Positions 59,035 through 64,000 of a stretch of DNA of 64,000 nt are shown here, piece by piece; position 1 is the stretch's first letter; every line of letters starts with the position of its first letter. The notes beneath the pieces were generated by a model. It saw only the letters and a list, made by a program, of their open reading frames with translations. It did not search any database and was not told the origin of the DNA. The DNA comes from Nocardia carnea NBRC 14403 (GTDB taxonomy: Bacteria > Actinomycetota > Actinomycetes > Mycobacteriales > Mycobacteriaceae). The stretch is from contig NZ_BAFV01000039.1 in NCBI RefSeq assembly GCF_000308515.1, positions 62,001-126,000 of the forward strand, read 5' to 3'. The position numbers and the translations under genes were made by a program.

Positions 59035-60588
59035 ATGAGTATGGAAGCCCCGAATCGGCCTGCCGCCGCGACCGGCACCCGCCTCGACCTCGCCGACCCG
59101 ACCGTCCGGACTTTCGCTCAGCTGCTGGTGAATGTGCTGCTCGTATCGTTCATCAACTTCACGGTCTGGTTCGGCATCACCTTCTTCGTCTACCTGGAGA
59201 CCCGCTCCGTTTTCGCGACCGGGATGATCGCCGGGATCTTCCTGGTCGCGATGGCCGGCACCGGCGTGTGGTTCGGCAGTATCGTCGACCACCATCGCAA
59301 GAAGTCGGTGATGCAGGCGTCCGCGCTGGTGTCCCTCGCGATCTATGTGGTCGCCTTGGCGTTCTACCTGGCCACTCCGGCCGAGGAATGGCGCGATCCG
59401 GCCGGGATCCGCCTGTGGGTGCTCATCGTGCTGGTGATGGCGGGCGTGATCACCGGCGGTCTGCGCACGATCGCCCTGCCGACCGTGGTCACCGCCATGT
59501 TCGATCCCCGTATCCGCGATCGGGCCAACGGCCTGGTCGGTACGACCACCGGTATATCGCAGCTGGCGACATCGGTGGCCAGTGCGCTGCTCGTCGGCTG
59601 GAACGGAATGCTGGGTGTGCTGGTGATGGCGGTCGTCGTCCTCACGGGCGCCGTCCTGCACCTGCAACGTCTCACCCTCCCGGACGCGCTGTCCCATGCC
59701 GCCGCCGCGGGCGAACCCAAACGGGTCGATCTGCGCGGGACGGTGCGGGTCATCCGGGGAATTCCGGGCATGATCCCGCTGATCGCCTTCGCGGCGTTGA
59801 ACAACCTCCTTTTCGGCGGGTTGATGGCCCTGATGGACCCGTACGCCCTGTCGATGATGTCGGTGCAGGCCTGGGGCATCATCTGGGGCGCGCTCAGCGC
59901 GGTGATGATCGTCGGCGGTCTGCTCGTGGCCAGAACCGGTACCTCGTCGAATCCGGTGCGGTTGATCCTGCTGATCAATCTGGCGCTGTGGGCGGTGATG
60001 CTGATCTTCCCGCTGCGGGATTCGGTGCTGCTGCTGGTGGCCGGAATGGCAGTGTTCATGGTGCTCATGCCGTTCACGGAGGCCGCCGAACAGACTGTGC
60101 TGCAGAAAGTCGTCCCGTACGAACGACAGGGCCGGGTGTTCGGTTTCGCGCAGAGTGTGGAACAGGCAGCCTCCCCGCTGACCGCCTTTTTGATCAGCCC
60201 GCTGGCGCAGTTCTTCTTCATTCCGTTCATGACCGACGGGTCGGGTGCCCGCTGGATCGGCGGCTGGTTCGGCACCGGCGAAGCTCGCGGTATGGCGCTG
60301 GTTTTCGTCCTGCTGGGCGTGCTCGGCGTGCTGTTCACCGGTTATGCCCTCGGCAGCAGGCATTACCGCTACCTGAGCCGCAGCTACCGCACGGGCGGCC
60401 CGAGCGTGGAGGATTCGGCACCCGGCATGGAGAAGACAGATCCGGATATCGCGGCGCCCCTTGGTGCCCCGGGCGCCGATTCACCCTTTTCCGACCTGCC
60501 CACGGACGATCTCGATGCCGAACTGACCGGATTGACACCGGACCAGCGATGCGACACGACGGGATGTGAACCCGCGGGAGTGCGGTGA
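59035..60588 (+). CDS. MFS transporter
   Basis: A 517-residue transporter with about 12 membrane segments. The motif-A loop reads GSIVDHHRKKSVM. The family is that of enterobactin-exporter/multidrug-like MFS proteins (VWFGITFFVYLETRSVFATG). A hydrophilic tail of about 70 residues rich in Asp and Pro follows the last helix. The ligand is unknown. ATGs at 59035 and 59041 are both possible starts. Confidence 0.85.
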   Translation: MSMEAPNRPAAATGTRLDLADPTVRTFAQLLVNVLLVSFINFTVWFGITFFVYLETRSVFATGMIAGIFLVAMAGTGVWFGSIVDHHRKKSVMQASALVSLAIYVVALAFYLATPAEEWRDPAGIRLWVLIVLVMAGVITGGLRTIALPTVVTAMFDPRIRDRANGLVGTTTGISQLATSVASALLVGWNGMLGVLVMAVVVLTGAVLHLQRLTLPDALSHAAAAGEPKRVDLRGTVRVIRGIPGMIPLIAFAALNNLLFGGLMALMDPYALSMMSVQAWGIIWGALSAVMIVGGLLVARTGTSSNPVRLILLINLALWAVMLIFPLRDSVLLLVAGMAVFMVLMPFTEAAEQTVLQKVVPYERQGRVFGFAQSVEQAASPLTAFLISPLAQFFFIPFMTDGSGARWIGGWFGTGEARGMALVFVLLGVLGVLFTGYALGSRHYRYLSRSYRTGGPSVEDSAPGMEKTDPDIAAPLGAPGADSPFSDLPTDDLDAELTGLTPDQRCDTTGCEPAGVR

Positions 60589-60667
60589 GCGACGGAAGGG
60601 TGCTGGTGTCGCCGGCAAGATCGCCGGTGAGACCAGCGCCGACCGCGGAATCCTTTTCGAATCCGCC

Positions 60668-60706
60668 CGAAAACCGTTGGACGGGTCTCCACGAGCCATC
60701 TTAAAG
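60668..60706 (+). promoter_or_regulatory. Candidate WhiB7-type promoter of erm
   Basis: The AT-rich GAAAACC lies directly before the -35-like TTGGAC (60677-60682). The -10 candidate TTAAAG lies about 18 bases later (60701-60706). An A/T tract just upstream of the -35 is the layout of WhiB7-dependent promoters that drive macrolide-resistance genes in mycobacteria and relatives. The match is by eye. Confidence 0.35.
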
Positions 60707-60714
60707 TGAGCGGC

Positions 60715-60813
60715 ATGGGAACTTTGTGCACCAGCGGAGTGTGCGCGGGCGCGTACTACCTCCGCCTGCGCACGGCAGCTCGGACTCTGCCGGCGCACCT
60801 CGCACTCCGCTGA
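60715..60813 (+). CDS. Candidate erm leader peptide (32 residues)
   Basis: A small frame from the ATG at 60715 to a TGA at 60811 gives a 32-residue Arg-rich peptide containing YYLRLRTAARTL. The R-L-R element is the +X+ motif at which macrolide-bound ribosomes stall in Erm leaders such as ErmDL. The upstream aagtgag is a modest ribosome site. A GGTCCC-gctgaa-GGGACC hairpin (60825-60842) follows the stop, and erm starts 168 bases after it. Attenuation control is inferred. Confidence 0.45.
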   Translation: MGTLCTSGVCAGAYYLRLRTAARTLPAHLALR

Positions 60814-60981
60814 CGCCGCCGGGTGGTCCCGCTGAAGGGACCTCTCGGCCGTAATAGATTCCGGTCCATCCGGCCGGTTTCTCGTCGCGATCATCCGGCG
60901 CTTCGGCGCCGCGTACAGCACCGGCATGGGTCCGGGCGAATCAGCGCACCTCGATTCGGCCCACTTCTCCGGAGGACCCCC

Positions 60982-61824
60982 ATGTCCCGCTCGACGGCAC
61001 GCCCGCGTACCCATACACCTGCGACCCGCAAAAGGCTGTCACAGAATTTCCTGACCGAATCCGCCACCGCCCACCGCATCGTGGCCGCCGCCGATATCGG
61101 CCGATCCGACCTCGTCCTGGAGATCGGATCCGGCGACGGTATGCTCACCCGTCACCTCGTCCGATATGCGGGACAGGTAGTGGCCTATGAAAAAGATCCG
61201 TATTATGCCCGCCGGCTTTCCCTGCGGCACGCCGGAAACGACCGAATCCGTGTGGTGAACAAGGATTTCCGCTTCGCGGAATCGCCGGAACAGCCGTTCG
61301 CCGTCGTCGGCAACATTCCATTCGGTGCGAGCACGGATATTCTGCGCTGGTGCCTGGCGGCGCCCCGGCTCACCGCGGCCACGCTGCTCACCCAATACGA
61401 ATTCGCCCGGAAATACAGCGGCGATTACGGACGATGGACAAAAACGACCGTCACCCACTGGCCGGATTGGGTACCGGTCCTGGGCGAACGCATCGCTCGC
61501 GGTGAATTCTTCCCGGTGCCCCGGGTCGACGGCGCGATACTGCGGATAGTGCGCCGCCCGGTCCCGCTGTTATCGGCCGGTGCCCGCGGTGATTACCGGC
61601 AAATGGTGGAACTGGGCTTCTCGGGAGTCGGCGGGTCACTCGCCGCGTCACTCCGGCGCGCGCATCCGGCCCGGGCGGTAACCCGGGCCTGTGCGGCGGC
61701 CGGTATCGCGACCGGCCTGCCGGTGGGACTGGTTCCACCGGCAGCATGGCTCACCCTGTACCACCGGTTGCACGAGACCGCATCGCCGGGATACGACCGA
61801 CCGGCACCCCGGCGACGCCGCTGA
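60982..61824 (+). CDS. erm: Erm-family 23S rRNA (adenine-N6)-methyltransferase
   Basis: A 280-residue SAM-dependent methylase. It has RKRLSQNFLTE at the N-terminus, motif I LEIGSGDGMLTRHL (about residue 45), the acidic EKDPYYARRL and the catalytic motif IV GNIPFGAST. The NIPF form and KRLSQNF mark Erm enzymes rather than the housekeeping KsgA. It should methylate A2058 of 23S rRNA and give macrolide-lincosamide-streptogramin B resistance. The ATG at 60982 follows ggagga. The basic C-terminal tail (APRRRR) is typical of actinobacterial Erm proteins. Confidence 0.88.
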   Translation: MSRSTARPRTHTPATRKRLSQNFLTESATAHRIVAAADIGRSDLVLEIGSGDGMLTRHLVRYAGQVVAYEKDPYYARRLSLRHAGNDRIRVVNKDFRFAESPEQPFAVVGNIPFGASTDILRWCLAAPRLTAATLLTQYEFARKYSGDYGRWTKTTVTHWPDWVPVLGERIARGEFFPVPRVDGAILRIVRRPVPLLSAGARGDYRQMVELGFSGVGGSLAASLRRAHPARAVTRACAAAGIATGLPVGLVPPAAWLTLYHRLHETASPGYDRPAPRRRR

Positions 61825-61837
61825 CCCCGGACACGAC

Positions 61838-61871
61838 GACGGGGACGAACCCTGCGGGATTCGTCCCCGTC
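61838..61871. terminator. Bidirectional terminator between erm and ectD
   Basis: The stem GACGGGGACGAA pairs with TTCGTCCCCGTC, extended by CCC/GGG after one bulged A and closed by a TGC loop. It lies between two convergent genes. Confidence 0.8.
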
Positions 61872-61892
61872 GCCATGGGCGAGAAGTCCCTT

Positions 61893-62762
61893 CTACACCG
61901 CCGTGAAGTCGCGACTCGCGATATATTCCGGTCGACGCGCCGGTGCCGCGAACGGCTCCTCCAGCGTGTTCTCCACACTGTTGAACACGAGGAAGATATT
62001 CGACCGCGGGAACGGCGTGATGTTGTTCGCCGACGCGTGCATGATATTCGAATCGAACAGTAGCGCCGACCCGGCCGGGCCGGTGAACTGCTCGATCCAG
62101 TACTTATAGGCCAGTTCGGTGATATCGGCCCGGCTCGGTACTCCGATCTCCTGCTCACGCAGTGATTCGCGGTAGTTGTCCGCCGGTGTTTCGCCCTGGC
62201 AGGGGACGAAAGTGCGATGCGATCCGGGCATCACCATCAGGCTGCCGTTGTACGGGTAGTTGTCCGTCAACGCGATGGACAGACTCACCGCCCGCGGCGT
62301 GGGCATTCCATCCTCGGCGTGCCAGGTCTCGAAATCGGAATGCCAGTAGAAGCCGGTACCGAATCCGGGAAGATAATTGACCCGGCTCTGGTGGATGTAC
62401 ACATCCGAACCCAGAACCTGTCGGGCCAAGTCCACAACCCGCGATTCGCGTACCAGCTCCTTCACCGCCGGGCTCAGCGTGTGCACATCGAATACCGAGC
62501 GCACCTGCTGCGACGTCTTCTCCACGATGAGCCGGTCGTCACCCCGCAAATCCGGATCGTTTGCCAGCCGATCGATTTCGGCCGCGAACTCGGCCACCTC
62601 TTCGGGGCTGAGCAAACGATCCAGAATTGCGTAACCGTCGGTATCGAACGCAGCCAGCTCCGCGTTACCGATCCGGCCCCACACCGTCGCGTCGTGTCGC
62701 TCCTGAAGCGCCAGCCGCTCGGCGGTTCTGGTCGGATAGCGATCGATCCGATTGTCAACCAA
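61893..62762 (-). CDS. ectD: Ectoine 5-hydroxylase EctD
   Basis: A 289-residue Fe(II)/2-oxoglutarate dioxygenase that converts ectoine to 5-hydroxyectoine. The iron ligands appear in FYWHSDFETWH (HxD, about residues 145-147) and in the distal IMHASANN. The EctD signature stretch between GTGFYWHSD and TPRAVSLSIALTDN is intact. The start is a TTG at 62762 with gaggaagga upstream. It lies 18 bases after ectC and ends at a strong hairpin. Confidence 0.93.
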   Translation of the reverse strand: MVDNRIDRYPTRTAERLALQERHDATVWGRIGNAELAAFDTDGYAILDRLLSPEEVAEFAAEIDRLANDPDLRGDDRLIVEKTSQQVRSVFDVHTLSPAVKELVRESRVVDLARQVLGSDVYIHQSRVNYLPGFGTGFYWHSDFETWHAEDGMPTPRAVSLSIALTDNYPYNGSLMVMPGSHRTFVPCQGETPADNYRESLREQEIGVPSRADITELAYKYWIEQFTGPAGSALLFDSNIMHASANNITPFPRSNIFLVFNSVENTLEEPFAAPARRPEYIASRDFTAV

Positions 62763-62780
62763 CGTCGTTCGTCCTTCCTC

Positions 62781-63176
62781 TCAGTCGGCCGGAACGGCGA
62801 TCAACGGATAAACGCCGTTCTCGTCGTGCACCTCCTGCCCCGTGACAGGAGGATTGAACACGCACAGCATCCGCATCCGTGTCCGTGTCCGCACCTCGTG
62901 CTTCTCGTGCCCGTCGAGCAGGTACATGGTGCCCGGGGCGAGATCGTAGGTGCGGTCGTTGGTCAGATCGGTGAGGGTGCCTTCACCCTCGACCAACCAG
63001 ACCGCTTCCACATGGTTCTGATAGTGGAAGACGTGGGAGGTGCCGGCCTCGATGGTGGTCTCGTGGAACGAGAACCCCACACCATCACCGCCCAGCACGA
63101 TCCGTTTGCTACGCCAATCCTCCGCACCGACATCGCGGTGGGTGCCGGTGATCTCGTCGGTGGTGCGCACGATCAT
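62781..63176 (-). CDS. ectC: Ectoine synthase EctC
   Basis: A 131-residue cupin that cyclises N-acetyl-diaminobutyrate to ectoine. It shows MIVRTTDEITGTHRDV at the start, the cupin signature HYQNHVEAVWLVEGEG and LLDGHEKHEVR. The ATG at 63176 follows aaagga and lies 14 bases after the ectB stop. Length and motifs are those of the family. Confidence 0.95.
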   Translation of the reverse strand: MIVRTTDEITGTHRDVGAEDWRSKRIVLGGDGVGFSFHETTIEAGTSHVFHYQNHVEAVWLVEGEGTLTDLTNDRTYDLAPGTMYLLDGHEKHEVRTRTRMRMLCVFNPPVTGQEVHDENGVYPLIAVPAD

Positions 63177-63190
63177 TGATGTAGTTCCTT

Positions 63191-64000
63191 TCAGCTGCAC
63201 ACGGTTTCGACGGCATCGCCCAGGATGCGCAAACCGTGGTCCAGTTCGTCGTCGGCGATGGTCAGCGGCGGCAGCAGTTTCACAACTTCATCCGATGCCC
63301 CGGAGGTCTCGGCCAGCAGGCCACGTTCGAACGCGACCTGGCAGACTTTCCCGGCCTGCGAGGCATCGTCGAAGACCAGGCCGTGCACCAAACCGCGGCC
63401 CCGAGTCGAGATTCCCGGTGCGGCCACGGCGATATCGTTCAACGCCGCGGCCACCCGCTTACCCTTGGTGCCGGTGGACTTCTCCAATACATCATCGGAC
63501 CAATAATGCTCGAGCGCCACCTGCGCGGTCACGAAGGACGGATTGTTACCCCGGAAGGTGCCGTTGTGTTCGCCCGGTGACCACACATCGTGCTCCGGCT
63601 TGAACAGCACCAGCGCCATCGGCAGGCCGTAGCCGCCGATCGACTTGGACAGGGTCACGATATCGGGGGTGATACCGGCCGCTTCGAAGGAGAAGAACGG
63701 GCCGGTGCGACCGCAGCCCATCTGCACATCGTCGACGATGAGCAGAATGCCGCGGGCGGCGCACAGCGAGGCCAGATGCCGCAACCATTCGGCGCGGGCC
63801 AGGTTCACCCCGCCCTCGCCCTGCACGGTTTCCACGATCACGGCGGCCGGGCGGTCCAGGCCCGAGGAGGAATCGTCGAGCACCCGCTCCATCCACTGGA
63901 AGTCCGCGGTGGTGCCGTCGAAATAGCCGTCGTAGGGCATGGGGGTCGCATGGTGCAGCGGCACACCGGCACCGGCTCGCTTCATCGCGTTACCGGTCAC
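63191..64000 (-). CDS. ectB: Diaminobutyrate-2-oxoglutarate transaminase EctB (5' end beyond window)
   Basis: The C-terminal 269 residues or so of a class-III PLP aminotransferase are visible. The PLP Lys lies in TLSKSIGGYG, the cofactor Asp in LIVDDVQMGCGRTG, and FRGNNPSFVTA is typical of EctB. It forms L-2,4-diaminobutyrate from aspartate semialdehyde. The gene runs off the right edge, where ectA would be expected upstream. The order ectB-ectC-ectD on one strand indicates a standard osmoprotectant operon. Confidence 0.93.
   Translation of the reverse strand: MTGNAMKRAGAGVPLHHATPMPYDGYFDGTTADFQWMERVLDDSSSGLDRPAAVIVETVQGEGGVNLARAEWLRHLASLCAARGILLIVDDVQMGCGRTGPFFSFEAAGITPDIVTLSKSIGGYGLPMALVLFKPEHDVWSPGEHNGTFRGNNPSFVTAQVALEHYWSDDVLEKSTGTKGKRVAAALNDIAVAAPGISTRGRGLVHGLVFDDASQAGKVCQVAFERGLLAETSGASDEVVKLLPPLTIADDELDHGLRILGDAVETVCS

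Noticed and set aside
58687-60363. A 558-codon minus-strand frame opposite the MFS transporter
   Set aside because: Its product is low-complexity His/Gln/Arg/Asp-rich sequence, the typical antisense image of a hydrophobic protein, and has no start signal.
1-64000. tRNA, rRNA, prophage, integrase or insertion sequence
   Set aside because: No cloverleaf, ribosomal RNA segment, transposase, integrase or terminal repeat was recognised on either strand, although short elements could be missed by eye.

Overview
The window is 64 kb of high-GC actinobacterial DNA with strong C/G third-position bias, frequent GTG and TTG starts and many 1- or 4-base stop/start overlaps. Mycobacterial-style acyl-CoA dehydrogenases, a liv-type ABC system, an erm methylase and an ectoine operon together fit Nocardia or a close relative. 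That assignment is my inference from gene content; no rRNA or tRNA gene was seen.

Layout. 0-3.7 kb: a universal-stress-protein remnant, a dienelactone hydrolase, a GlxA-type regulator, an HD protein and a half-length TerC-like membrane protein. 3.8-8.0 kb: an SDR, a ferritin-like di-iron protein, a Baeyer-Villiger-type flavoprotein and a MerR regulator, apparently one oxidative operon. 8.2-11.1 kb: a Tat-exported CotA-like multicopper oxidase and an MDR oxidoreductase. 11.1-36.4 kb: a large catabolic island (described below). 36.5-44.2 kb: mixed accessory genes (an MFS pump, an esterase, a homogentisate-dioxygenase-like cupin, a crotonase, and a LysR/YeiH divergent pair). 44.3-51.8 kb: a hydrolase pseudogene, a Gly-rich exported protein, a complete branched-chain amino acid or amide type ABC transporter (livGFHM plus binding protein) and a divergent PucR regulator. 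52.0-58.6 kb: an atypical P450, a broken receptor-like Ser/Thr kinase and a large disordered Sel1-repeat protein. 59.0-64.0 kb: an MFS transporter, an erm gene with a candidate leader peptide, and ectD-ectC-ectB, cut at the window edge.

The most interesting system is the 11.1-36.4 kb island. An 18-bp palindromic element with consensus TGAANTGAATTCANTTCA occurs seven times, and every copy sits just upstream of a transcription unit of the island: the leftward SnoaL pair, the acyl-CoA dehydrogenase at 11970, the ten-gene operon starting at 13213, the TetR gene at 23165, the EthD/metallo-beta-lactamase pair at 23928, the leftward binding-protein/SDR/ABC operon, and the rightward OYE/binding-protein/SDR/FAD operon. 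Two copies are identical. The TetR protein encoded between them is the obvious candidate repressor. The island therefore looks like one regulon for import (two paralogous type-2 binding lipoproteins and one ABC transporter), CoA activation, beta-oxidation-like processing and ring or enone reduction of an unknown carboxylated substrate.

Within it, an APH-fold kinase gene is translationally coupled to downstream ACAD and SDR genes and sits in the same operon as a CoA ligase. This resembles the levulinate (lva) 4-hydroxyacyl-CoA route and the fused domains of animal ACAD10/ACAD11. A thiolase-fold protein lacking two of its usual catalytic residues is paired with a DUF35 protein, as in Ltp2-type retro-aldolases. 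The substrate cannot be named from sequence alone.
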